From: Hyperoplus lanceolatus
Taxonomy: Eukaryota; Chordata; Actinopteri; Uranoscopiformes; Ammodytidae
NCBI GenBank assembly: GCA_026929865.2
Contig: CM049403.1
Coordinates: forward strand, 2,011,501 to 2,075,500
DNA: 64,000 bases
Reading direction: 5' to 3'
Shown: piece by piece, positions 11,173 to 20,885 of the stretch
Position numbering within the stretch: position 1 is the stretch's first letter
Layout of the letters: each line of letters opens with the position of its first letter
The notes under the pieces: generated by a model
Database searches by the model: none
Told to the model about the DNA's origin: nothing
What the model saw: the letters and a program-made list of their open reading frames with translations, nothing else
Position numbers and translations under genes: made by a program

Positions 11173-12063
11173 TAATATGTGCATGTTTTAAATTGCAATA
11201 TATGGGTTTCAAAACCTGTAAAGTAACGTTTAAAGGAACTTGTAATCTGACTTAGTTACTTTTAACATCAAGTAATCAGTAAAGTAACTAAGTTACAATT
11301 ACAAGGAGTAACTAGTAATCAGTAATCGGATTACTTTTTCAAAGTAACTGTGGCAACACTGTGTCTGACCCCTATTGTCCGAGAGGCTATATTGTAGAGC
11401 ACCATGAGCTGTACATGTGTAAGACATTTCAAGTCAATCAGAGTCAGTGGGCATTTGTGGCGCTCCCTGGGTTAATCTCGATAAGCTCCAACGGACATGC
11501 TACCACATGACTTCTGCACCTACCCAGAAAGTTTGATGATGATAGGACCTATGGTTAAGGAGTTACGGCCAATTTGTTGATAGGCCCCGCCCCTGCGTAA
11601 ACTTTTTGGTCTATGGCGGCCATTTTTTCCAAGTTGTCCTACTAATCTTTTACGGGTATGTTTATTGTAGTCCCCCGGGGCTTCACGAAAATTTGGTATT
11701 GATACAGTAAAATTCCAGAAAGTTGTGGATAACACCCTGTTTTTCAGTTTATGCTAATTAGCGGGAAATATTCCATGAAGGATTTTTATGGTCCCAGAGG
11801 CTTTTTTGTAGAGCACCCTAACATACACCTGTGTGAAAAATTTCAAGTCAATCGGAGTTACGGTGTGCGGGGCATGGCCTCTCAAAGTTCTTTCAGTCGG
11901 GACTTCATAACAGCGGAAATTCAAAAAACTGTATAATAGCACACCCCTTGGGGTGGGGGCGCACGTTGTGTGAAATTCTTGCATGTCTACGTGTAACGGG
12001 TGGGAGGAGTAGCAGCTAGAAAATGTGGCGGAAGAAATAAGAAGAAGTAAGAAATAGAAGAAG

Positions 12064-14254
12064 AACTAGAAAATCCCGCGGAGATTTTGAAAGTACGGGC
12101 CGCCCGTGTAAATCGGGGAAGCAAAAAAATCACGGCTGACCCCTATGGTCCGAGAGGCTTTATCGTAGAGCACCATGAGCTGTACATGTGTAATCAATTT
12201 CAAGTCAATCAGAGTCAGGTGACTTTTGTGGCGCCCACTATGGGTTAATCGCGATAAGCTTCGAGGGACATGCTACCACATGACTTCTGCACCTACCCAG
12301 CAAGTTTGATGATGATAGGACCTATGGTTAAGGAGTTATGGCCAATTTGTGGATAGGCCCCGCCCCTGTGGCGCCCCCTATGGGTTAATCGTGATAAGCT
12401 TCGAGGGACATGCTACCACATGACTTCTGCACATACCCAGCAAGTTTGATGATGATAGGACCTATGGTTAAGGAGTTATGGCCAATTTGTGGATAGGCCC
12501 CGCCCCTGTGGTGCCCCCTATGGGTTAATTGCGATAAGCTTCGAGGGACATGCTACCACATGACTTCTGCACATACCCAGCAAGTTTGATGATGATAGGA
12601 CCTATGGTTAAGGAGTTATGGCCAATTTGTGGATAGGCCCGCCCCTGTGGTGCCCCCTATGGGTTAATCGTGATAAGCTTCGAGGGACATGCTACCACAT
12701 GACTTCTGCACATACCCAGCAAGTTTGATGATGATAGGACCTATGGTTAAGGAGTTATGGCCAATTTGTGGATAGGCCCCGCCCCTGTGGTGCCCCCTAT
12801 GGGTTAATTGCGATAAGCTTCGAGGGACATAACATGACTTCTGCACATACCCAGCAAGTTTGATGATGATAGGACCTATGGTTAAGGAGTTATGGCCAAT
12901 TTGTGGATAGGCCCGCCCCTGTGGTGCCCCCTATGGGTTAATCGTGATAAGCTTCGAGGGACATGCTACCACATGACTTCTGCACATACCCAGCAAGTTT
13001 GATGATGATAGGACCTATGGTTAAGGAGTTATGGCCAATTTGTGGATAGGCCCCGCCCCTGTTGCGCCCCCTATGGGTTAATCGCGATAAGCTTCGGGGG
13101 ACATGCTACCACATGACTTCTGCACATACCCAGCAAGTTTGATGATGATAGGACCTACGGTTAAGGAGTTATGGCCAATTTGTGGATAGGCCCCGCCCCT
13201 GTGGCGCCCCCTATGGGTTAATCGCGATAAGCTTCGAGGGAAATGCTACCACATGACTTCTGCACATACCCAGCAAGTTTGATGATGATAGGACCTACGG
13301 TTAAGGAGTTATGGCCAATCTTCGATAGGCCCCGCCCCTGTGGCGCCCCCTATGGGTAAATCGCGATGAGCTTCGATGGACATGCTACCACATGACTTCT
13401 GCACATACCCAGCAAGTTTGATGATGATAGGACCTACGGTTAAGGAGTTATGGCCAATTTGTGGATAGGCCCCGCCCCTGTGGCGCCCCCTATGGGTTAA
13501 TCGCGATTAGCTTCGAGGGACATGCTACCACATGACTTCTGCACATACCCAGCAAGTTTGATGATGATAGAACCTATGGCTAAGGAGTTATGGCCAATTT
13601 GTGGATAGGCCCCTGCCCAAGTGGCGGCCCCTATGGGTAAATCGCGATGAGCTTCGATGGACATGCTACCACATGACTTCTGCACATACCCAGCAAGTTT
13701 GATGATGATAGGACCAATGGTTAAGGAGTTATGGCCAACGTGTTATTAAGCCCCGCCCCTGCGTAAACGTTTTGGTCAATGGCGGCCATGTTTTTCAAGT
13801 TGTCCTACTAATCTTTTACGGGTATGTTTATTGTAGTCCCCCGGGCTTCACGAAATTTGGTGTTGATACAGTCAAATTGCAGAAAGTTGTGGATAACACG
13901 CTGTTTTTCAGTTTATGCTAATTAGCGGGAAATATTCCCAGAAGAATTTTTATGGTCCCAGAGGCTTTTTTGTAGAGCACCCTAACATACACCTGTGTGA
14001 GAAATTTCAAGTCAATCGGAGTTACGGTGTGCGGGGCGTGGCCTCTCAAAGTTCTTTCAGTCGGGACATCATAACAGCGCCCCTAGCGGAAATTCAAAAA
14101 AACTGTATAATAGCACACCCCGTGGGGTGGGGACGCACGTTGTGTGAAATTTTTGCGTTCCTACGTGCAACGGTGTGGGAGGAGAAGCGGCTAGAAATTT
14201 GAGGCAGAATAAAAAGAAGTCAGAAGAAGATAAAGTATGGTGCACAGTAATAAT
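12064..14254 (+). repeat. Dispersed repeat, copy 2 (internally expanded)
   Basis: It starts CTAGAAAATCCCGCGG at 12068, like copies 1 and 3, and closes with a purine-rich GAAGAAG stretch. Its middle has expanded into the tandem array at 12228-13760; outside the array it keeps the same order of landmarks as copy 1. Confidence 0.7.
12228..13760 (+). repeat. 140-bp tandem satellite, about 11 units
   Basis: Unit starts (GTGGCGCCCCC or close variants) fall at 12228, 12367, 12508, 12647, 12787, 12921, 13061, 13201, 13340, 13480 and 13621, spaced 134-141 bp. Each unit carries CACATGACTTCTGCACATA, GATGATGATAGGACCTA and GAGTTATGGCCAAT. The same segment is single-copy in the flanking repeat copies, so this is local amplification of part of a dispersed repeat. 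Confidence 0.95.
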
Positions 14255-14286
14255 TACGGGTCCCCAGTTGACACTGGGGACCCGTA
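14255..14286. repeat. Perfect 14-bp-arm hairpin at a repeat boundary
   Basis: Arms TACGGGTCCCCAGT and ACTGGGGACCCGTA enclose a 4-nt loop, TGAC. It lies exactly between repeat copies 2 and 3 and is followed by CTTAACTAG. Confidence 0.85.
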
Positions 14287-14290
14287 CTTA

Positions 14291-15535
14291 ACTAGAAAAT
14301 CCCGCGGAGATTTTGAAAGTACGGGCCGCCCATGTAAAACGGGAAGAAAAAAACACGGCTGACCCCTATGGTCCGAGAGACTTTATTGTAGAGCAACATG
14401 AGCTGTACATGTCTGACAAATAAGTCAATGAAAGTCAGGGGGAAAGGGGCGTGGCCTGGCAAACATTGCATTTTTGAATGATGGTTTTCGCATTTGTGGC
14501 GCCCCCTATGGGTTAACCTCGACAAGCTTAGAGGGACATGCTACCAAATGTCTTCTGCACATATCCTGCAAGTTTCATGATGATAGGACCTATGGTCAAT
14601 GTGTTATTAGGCCCCGCCCCTGCGTAAACATGTTTGTCAATGGCGGCCATGTTTTTCAAGCTGTCTTACTTATATTTTTTCGAAGACGTGCGTCATAGTC
14701 CGCCAGGGTTTCGTGAGACATTTGGTGTTGATAGAGTAAAACTTGACACAGTTGTTGATAAATCCCTGTTTTTCAGTTTATGCTAATTAGCCGAAAATAT
14801 TTCCAGGTTGACTCTCATGGTCCAAGAGGCTTTTTTTGTAGAGCACCCTAAAATACACCTTTGTGAGAAATTTCAAATCAATCGGACTTACGGTTTGCGG
14901 GGCGTGGCCTCTCAAACTTTCTTCAGTCGGGGCTTAATAACAGCGCTCCCCTAGCGGAAATTCCAAAAACTGTCTGAGAGGCTATATTGTACAGCACCAT
15001 GAGCTGTACAAGTGCAATACATTTCAAGTCAATCAGAGTCAAGTGGCATTTGTGGCGCCCCCTATGGGTTAATCTCGATAAGCTTCGAGGGACATGCTAC
15101 CACTGACTTCTGCACATACCCAGCAAGTTTGATGATGATAGGACCTATGGTTAAGGAGTTATGGCCAATTTGTGGATAGGCCCTGCCCCTGCGTAAACTT
15201 TTTGGTCAATGGCGGCCATTTTTTTCAAGTAGTCCTACTAATCTTTTACGGGTATGTTTATTGTAGTCCCCCCGGACTTCACGAGAAATTTGGTGTTGAT
15301 ACAGTAAAATTGCAGAAAGTTGTGGATAAGACCCTGTTTTTTAGTTTATGCTAATTAGCCAAACATATTTCCAGGTTGCCTTTTATGGTCCAAGAGGCTT
15401 TTTGTAGAGCACCCTAACATTCACCTGTGTGAGAAATTTCAAGTCAATCGGACTTACGGTGTGCGGGGCGTGGGCCTCTCAAACTTTCTTCAGTCGGGGC
15501 TTAATAACAGCTCCCCTAGCGGAAATTCATCTCTG
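14291..15535 (+). repeat. Dispersed repeat, copy 3
   Basis: It opens with CTAGAAAATCCCGCGG and repeats the landmarks of copies 1 and 2, including a partial internal second round (14960-15530). It passes directly into the next repeat family at about 15536. Confidence 0.7.
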
Positions 15536-15597
15536 AGTCATACTCAACATCTGTGCAAATCTTTAAGAAAATCCGGTGAAGTCTAAAATTTGGTGTT

Positions 15598-15662
15598 GGA
15601 ACAGGGAATCGAACCCCCCAACCCTGTGTTCAGCTCAATCAGGATACTACCATGTAATGTCC
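15598..15662 (-). repeat. tRNA-like B-box segment
   Basis: On the minus strand the sequence ends GGGTTCGATTCCCTGTTCC, a canonical B box and T-arm-like sequence, followed by AACACC. No acceptor stem can be formed, so this is a tRNA-derived relic rather than a tRNA gene. Confidence 0.45.
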
Positions 15663-15749
15663 GGAAGGAGCTGAACATGTAGAATGTGGTATGAAGTTTA
15701 TCTGATGAAAAATGACTGAGTTAACGCAATTTGATTTTATTGTGTTTGT

Positions 15750-15804
15750 GTCTCTGTGGTGTGTCTGTGTGGTGTGTGTGTGTGTGTGTATGTGTGGTGT
15801 ATGT

Positions 15805-15840
<36 letters not shown>

Positions 15841-15875
15841 TCTGTGGTGTGTGTGTGTGTGTGTGTCTCTCCCTC
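15750..15875 (+). repeat. (TG)n-rich microsatellite
   Basis: Long TG tracts interrupted by TCTCTGTGG motifs. Frames through it on either strand are repeat artefacts. Confidence 0.95.
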
Positions 15876-16454
15876 CCTCTCTCTATGGAGCATAAGGAAT
15901 TGGAGTTGGACCTACATTAGCCTATGATATCATTGTTGAGTCAAAGGCAGGTGCACGTGCAGGGGTCACCATGGTGACAGACAGCTAATCAGTGTCAATT
16001 GTAAACAGGTGGTACTCTACACACGTACGGACACTTGTCTCCCCAACCGGATCACACAGAGGTTTTAAATGAACGCATAAGCCCAAACTGCTGCTCATAT
16101 CTCGCAAACCGTTTGTCTGACAGAAAAAAATATCATACCGTGAGAATCAGAAGATTCCAATTAATATTCAGTGTCAAATGTGTTTCTTTAATGTAAAAAC
16201 TTTCGAGTTGAGAGCAATTTACGTTTTAGATTTCTGGTGTTCTTTTTATTCCCTCTCCTCCACTCTGCCACACTCTAAATATCACCAAAATTGATGTTAC
16301 ATGCGTCAAACATGGCTGAAAAATTTGAAAACTATGCATTTTTTTTAAAAGGTTGAATTTTAACAATGTAAGACGAAAGATAGCTGAACTGTTTGTCGAG
16401 GAAATTAACTTTGTAGGATGAATTATCAGTGAGCTTGAAGTGTTTGAAATCAGT

Positions 16455-16475
16455 GCAAAACGCTTAGCGTTTTGC
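16455..16475. repeat. Stem-loop in repeat A
   Basis: Arms GCAAAACGC and GCGTTTTGC flank a 3-nt loop TTA. Outer GAAATC and GATTTC segments can also pair. The identical structure is at 19624-19644, and a covarying version is at 18202-18222. Confidence 0.8.
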
Positions 16476-17382
16476 CGATTTCCTAATGCATTCCCAATAG
16501 GGATTTTGGGGTGTAATAAACCTTTAATTATCTCTGAAGTTATGAATTTTATGAAAAAATAGTGAATTATGGAAATGTGCTCTCCTGCAAGACGAACATG
16601 GAAAACTTGGAATCGAGTTTCTACAATGAAGTATGAACGAGTAGAAGGAATCATAATTTTGTATGAAATATTAATTTCATAAAAAGTTGATTTTCTTTGA
16701 AGTTATGGATTTTATGAAAAAACTGTTCACGAATAATTGTTGTCTGGAATGAGCTGAACATTTAGACGTAAGAATGGAGTTTCTAGGATGAACTTTCAGG
16801 GAGAAGAAGAGATTTTAAACTTTTCATAATTTTGGTTTAATTGCTTATTAATTATGAAGTTATGAATTTTTTTGAAAATTTACAATGAGAGCAAGCATGT
16901 GAAAAATGGGCTGAATATGAGGATAGTTGAAGGAAGTTTGTGGAATGAAGCATGTTGAAGATATGGCCCAGCATGAAACGTGGCGGAATAATAATAATAA
17001 CTAGAAATGCAATTCCTGAAGAAATTACGGTGTGAATGCTGCGCTGCTGAACTGAAGCTGATGCTGAATAAACTTCACTGCTGAATGTTGATGAAGAACG
17101 AAGGATGAATATATCTGAATGAACAGAATGCTTGAAAAATAGAATGTTTGAAAAATGTGGAATATCTGGAAGTTTGAATGGACTTTCTAGCTGAATTGAG
17201 GAATGAATTATGACATTGAACTATGACCCCCAAAATGTAATCAGTTCATCTTTGAGTCAGAATCAACATTTGTACAAACTTTGAAGAAAAACTGTGGAAG
17301 CGTTCATGAGATAATGCAGTCACAAAAGGCAATGTCACAGTGACCTTGAAATTTGAAAACTGACTGAGTAAAGGCAACTTGA

Positions 17383-17384
<2 letters not shown>

Positions 17385-17432
<48 letters not shown>

Positions 17433-17635
17433 TGTGTTGTGTGTGTGTCTCTGTGGTATGTGTAGGGTGTGTGTGTGTGTATGCATGTGTGTGTGTCTGT
17501 CTGTCTCTGTGGTATGTGTAGGGTGTGTGTGTGTGAGTGTGATTCTGTGTGTGTGTGTGTGTGTCTGTCTCTGTGGTATATGTAGGGTGTGAGTCTGTGT
17601 GTGTGTGTGTGTGCGTGTGTGTGTGTCTGTGTCTC
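17385..17635 (+). repeat. (TG)n/TCTG microsatellite
   Basis: TG runs alternating with TCTGTGGTATGTGTAGGG modules about 60-65 bp apart. Confidence 0.95.
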
Positions 17636-18201
17636 TCTCCGTCCCTCTGTCTCTCTATGGATCCTAATGATTGGAGTTTGACCTACATTAGCCTATGATG
17701 TCACAGACAGGTGCAGAGGTCTCTATGGTGATTGACAGCTAATCAGTGTGTCAATTGCAAACAGCTGTTATGCATGCACTTAGACATCTCTCCCTCTCAG
17801 GGATGAAATAGACAGGCGATTTCAAATGAACGCTAAGCCCAAACTGCTCCCCATATCTCGCAAACCGTTTGTCTGACAGAAAAAATAATTATACCGTGAG
17901 AACAAGAAGATTCCAATTAATATTCAGTGTGAAATTTGGGTCTGTAGTGTAAACAATTTGGCTAGGCCAGCAAGTTGAAAATGGAGTAAATTTATCCTCT
18001 TTTCTAGGGAAGTTGCTCAATCCACTCACTGTTTAATTTTGATATTGCGTGCCTTCAAACAAGGCTGTCTCATGAGAAAACTATACATTTGTTGAAAAAA
18101 TTGTTCATGAGCTATGAAAGAGGGAAGTCAGCTGAATATTTATATGTTAGAATCATGTTTCTAGGATGACGTATGAATGAGCAGATAGGTTTGGCGTCAT
18201 G

Positions 18202-18222
18202 TCCAAATGCTTCGCGTTTGGA
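18202..18222. repeat. Covarying stem-loop in repeat B
   Basis: Arms TCCAAATGC and GCGTTTGGA with loop TTC occupy the same place as the stem-loop in repeats A and C. Relative to A there are two compensatory pair changes and one C-G to T.G wobble. Confidence 0.75.
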
Positions 18223-18740
18223 TCCTTCCTCATTCATTTGCATTAATAGACTTTTATGTTTAATAAACCTTTAATATCTCTGAAGTTATACATTTTATGA
18301 AAAAATTGTGAATTATGAAAGTGTGCAGCTGTGCAAGACGAACAGGAAGAGCTTGGAATTGAGTTTCTACGATGAAGTATCAACGAGTAGGGACCATCAT
18401 AATTTTGGATGAAATATTAAAATTCATAAAAGTTGAATTTATTTGAAATTTTGCAGTGTAGCAAAAAATTCTGAATCATACAGATTAATGTCCTGAAATA
18501 GCTGAACAATTGAAGGTGTATATGAAGTTTGTGGGAATAAGTATTAATGAGTGGCTGGGATCTGAATATTTTTCATAAAACGTTGAATAAATATGAAATT
18601 ATGAATTTTTTTTAAAATGTTGAAATGGTCCTACGAAGCCCTTGAAAATATTGATATATGGAACATGTATGAAGGTTGAAGTATGTTGAAGTTATTGAAG
18701 GCCAAAGAACGTACGGAATAATAATAATAATAAGAAGAAT

Positions 18741-18930
18741 AAATACGCAGAATATTAAAGCTGTGAATGCTTTCAGCATTCACACCAATAAGGATAAATA
18801 CGCAGAATATTAAAGCTGTGAATGCTTCCAGCATTCACACCAAATACGCAGAATATTAAAGCTGTGAATGCTTCCAGCATTCACAACCAAATACGCAGAA
18901 TATTAAAGCTGTGAATGCTTTCAGCTTTTA
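18741..18930 (+). repeat. Tandem 46-bp hairpin-bearing repeat, 4 units
   Basis: Units start AAATACGCAGAATATTAAAG near 18744, 18796, 18842 and 18890. Each ends in a near-palindrome, GTGAATGCT, TTC or TCC, AGCATTCAC. The last unit is degraded. A related three-unit array lies at 23163-23306. Confidence 0.9.
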
Positions 18931-19036
18931 TTTTTTCAAAATAAATAAATAAATAAAAATTATAGATATGCCTAACGCGCCATATGCACTTACCACGAGC
19001 CATGTTCACCTTCACACAAAGATATGAGGTGAAAAT

Positions 19037-19112
19037 TGCATTCCCTCAGCTGGATTCGAACCTGTGACCTTTAGACTACAAGACCTGGGCATAAACTACT
19101 AAGCCACCAAAC
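19037..19112 (-). repeat. tRNA-like segment with A and B boxes
   Basis: On the minus strand TGGCTTAGTAG resembles a Pol III A box, and GGTTCGAATCC is a canonical B box about 50 nt downstream. The acceptor and T stems do not pair properly, so it is a pseudo-tRNA or SINE-type head. Confidence 0.5.
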
Positions 19113-19925
19113 CTGTTGTAAAGTACATGGAGCAGGTCATATTTATAAAGAGAACTGTATATTCCTATGGTGCGGTGGTGACAGCTAATCAGGGCCAATT
19201 GGTAACAGCTGTGGTACCTCTCCACCTTTAGAGCTCAGCGAAACGCATCTCTCGAACTTCTGCCTTTCACACGCAAACCGTTTGTCTGACAGACAAAATG
19301 AAGATACCGTGAGAATCAGAAGATTCGAATTAATATTCAGTGTCAAATGTGTTTCTTTAATGTAAAAACTTTCGAGTTGAGAGCAATTTACGTTTAGATT
19401 TTCTGTCGTGGAAAGTAGAATCTCTCCTCCACTCTGCCACACTCTAAATATCACTAAAATTGATGTTACATGCGTCAAACATGGCTGAAAAATTTGAAAA
19501 CTATGCATTTTTTTTAAAAGGTTGAATTTTAACAATGAAAGATGAAAGATAGCTGAACTGTTTGTAGAAGAACTTAACTTTGTAGGATGAATTATCAGTG
19601 AGCTTGAAGTGTTTGAAATCAGTGCAAAACGCTTAGCGTTTTGCCGATTTCCTAATTCATTCCCAATACGGATTTTGGGTGTAATAAACCTTTAAATATC
19701 TCTGAAGTTATGAATTTTATGAAAAAATAGTGAATTATGGAAATGTGCTCCCGTGCAAGACGAACATGGGACACTTTGAATCGAGTTTCTACGATTAAAG
19801 CAGTTCGGAGGGATTTGAGTTTGAGCATTTCAGCACAATCATAATATCCCGCCTTCCTCCAATGCAGCCCCACCCCCTCATTCTCAGCCCCGTTTTTTTT
19901 TTTTTTTTTTGAAAACTTTATTCAC

Positions 19926-19991
19926 ACAAGCAGACTTACAATACACTGCCTCCGAGCGACAAGCAGACTTGCAATACACTGCCTCCGAGCG
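19926..19991 (+). repeat. 33-bp tandem duplication upstream of an ATG
   Basis: Two copies of a unit starting ACAAGCAGACTT and ending CTCCGAGCG, with one difference. It lies 34 bp before the ATG at 20025, next to a 19-nt T run. Confidence 0.9.
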
Positions 19992-20024
19992 CGCACGTGA
20001 GTTTTTGTTTACCAAAGCAAAACA

Positions 20025-20048
20025 ATGGAGTCGGATTCAGAAGCACCC
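20025..20048 (+). CDS. Possible first coding exon of a divergent gene
   Basis: ATG encodes MESDSEAP and is followed directly by GTAAGT, a consensus 5' splice site. If real, the insertion carries two genes on opposite strands facing each other, with this one starting near the left end. No downstream exon could be recognised, so this is weak. Confidence 0.3.
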
Positions 20049-20885
20049 GTAAGTCATATACATTTACACATATATATGTTTCAGTTCAATGGTTGTTATA
20101 TGCAGTTCACCATTTACTTGCTTTATGTTTTTAGTTACCATATTTTTTTTTGCACCATGATAATGTTAGCTAATAAGCGGTCTCAGCTTGTTTTTAGTGT
20201 AACGTCGGTTCGGGTTAAACTTCTAACGGCTACCGCGTGGTTAACTTTATTACTCTGTTCTAAACATTATGCTTCAATGTCGAAAGCTTGAACTTCATAA
20301 TAAATAGACATTTGGGTCCAACATGTGGGATCCTGGGGAGTTCTCCACAGCAAGAGTAATAACACACTGCCCTATTTATGTAGAAGAAGTCATACTGCAC
20401 ATAAAATTAAACAGAAGCAACTCCTCTACAAGCACATATAAATCATTTTCACACAGACCAAACACAACTCCAACACCAAGCATTTTATTATCAAATATCA
20501 AAATCTGAATAGCGTCAGAAACTCAACCCACTCTCCACATTTCCATTTCTAGTGCTCCGATGGTTCATTCACCTTATATGAAAGCTAAGCCCCTGATGAA
20601 TCCAACACTACCACTATTATTCCAGTATGACAAAAACCTATATAACCAGCAGCCAAATAACACAAAGTTTTAAATACAGTGAGTTCTGTGTAAATACATC
20701 GAATAACATGAATTCTTGTTATTTTGCTCTGCCTCACTACATAATATTCAAACTTGGCAGAGATATTGGAAACACATTTTGCTATTCTTTTGATCTAGAA
20801 TTTCAGCTTCATCAGAATAATTTCAGAGATCTGATTTATAGTAAAAAAAATATATATATATGCAAAAGTGTTCCTATGTCTCTCT

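Larger units (their letters stand above)
8270..11361. mobile_element. hAT-type element containing a nested L2 LINE
   Basis: Ends are CATTGATGCCGGTAACG and GTAACTGTGGCAACACTG; both ends are rich in GTAAC and TTACT motifs. Flanks are tggctgac (8262-8269) and tgtctgac (11362-11369), 7 of 8 matching. The repeat copy near 12131-12150 has the unoccupied site, cacggctgacccctatgg, which confirms the insertion. Excluding the LINE the element is roughly 0.9 kb, and no hAT transposase is visible. Confidence 0.8.
7808..12063 (+). repeat. Dispersed repeat, copy 1 (split by a hAT element)
   Basis: It begins CTAGAAAATCCCGC and contains landmark phrases shared with the copies at 12064 and 14291: ACGGGCCGCCC, GTAGAGCACCATGAGCTG, GGCGCCCCCTATGGG and TGATGATGATAGG. 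The copy is interrupted at 8270-11361 and resumes CCCTATTGTCCGAG. No protein frame is evident. Family unknown to me; a non-autonomous Helitron is one possibility. Confidence 0.7.
15536..17030 (+). repeat. Composite dispersed repeat A
   Basis: First of three related copies (A here; B 17190-18955; C 18960-19794 plus 22790-23310). Shared order: a GAGTCA..TCAACAT start, a (TG)n tract, AGCTAATCAGTGTCAATTG, CGCAAACCGTTTGTCTGACAG, a stem-loop at 16455-16475, and an ATTATGAAGTTATGAATTTT region ending near AATAATAATAACTAGAAA. No coding frame is supported. Confidence 0.7.
17190..18955 (+). repeat. Composite dispersed repeat B
   Basis: Same order of landmarks as repeat A: the GAGTCAGAATCAACATT start near 17253, the (TG)n tract, GCTAATCAGTGTGTCAATTG, CGCAAACCGTTTGTCTGACAG near 17860, a stem-loop at 18202-18222, and a terminal array of short hairpin units. 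No coding frame. Confidence 0.7.

Noticed and set aside
12228..13760. Short frames repeated along the satellite (for example 12664-12846 and 13497-13685)
   Set aside because: They recur because the 140-bp unit recurs; there is no conserved start or domain.
15639..17592. Open frames of 60-84 residues rich in His-Thr or Val-Cys on both strands
   Set aside because: They are translations of (TG)n tracts and have no independent support.
18741..18930. CRISPR-like array of hairpin repeats
   Set aside because: The whole 46-bp unit repeats with no unique spacers, only four units, and the genome is eukaryotic.
19037..19112. Functional tRNA gene on the minus strand
   Set aside because: Boxes A and B are present but the acceptor and T stems do not pair.
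20025..20291. 88-residue plus-strand protein
   Set aside because: Only the first eight codons before GTAAGT are plausible as an exon; the rest reads into intron-like sequence.
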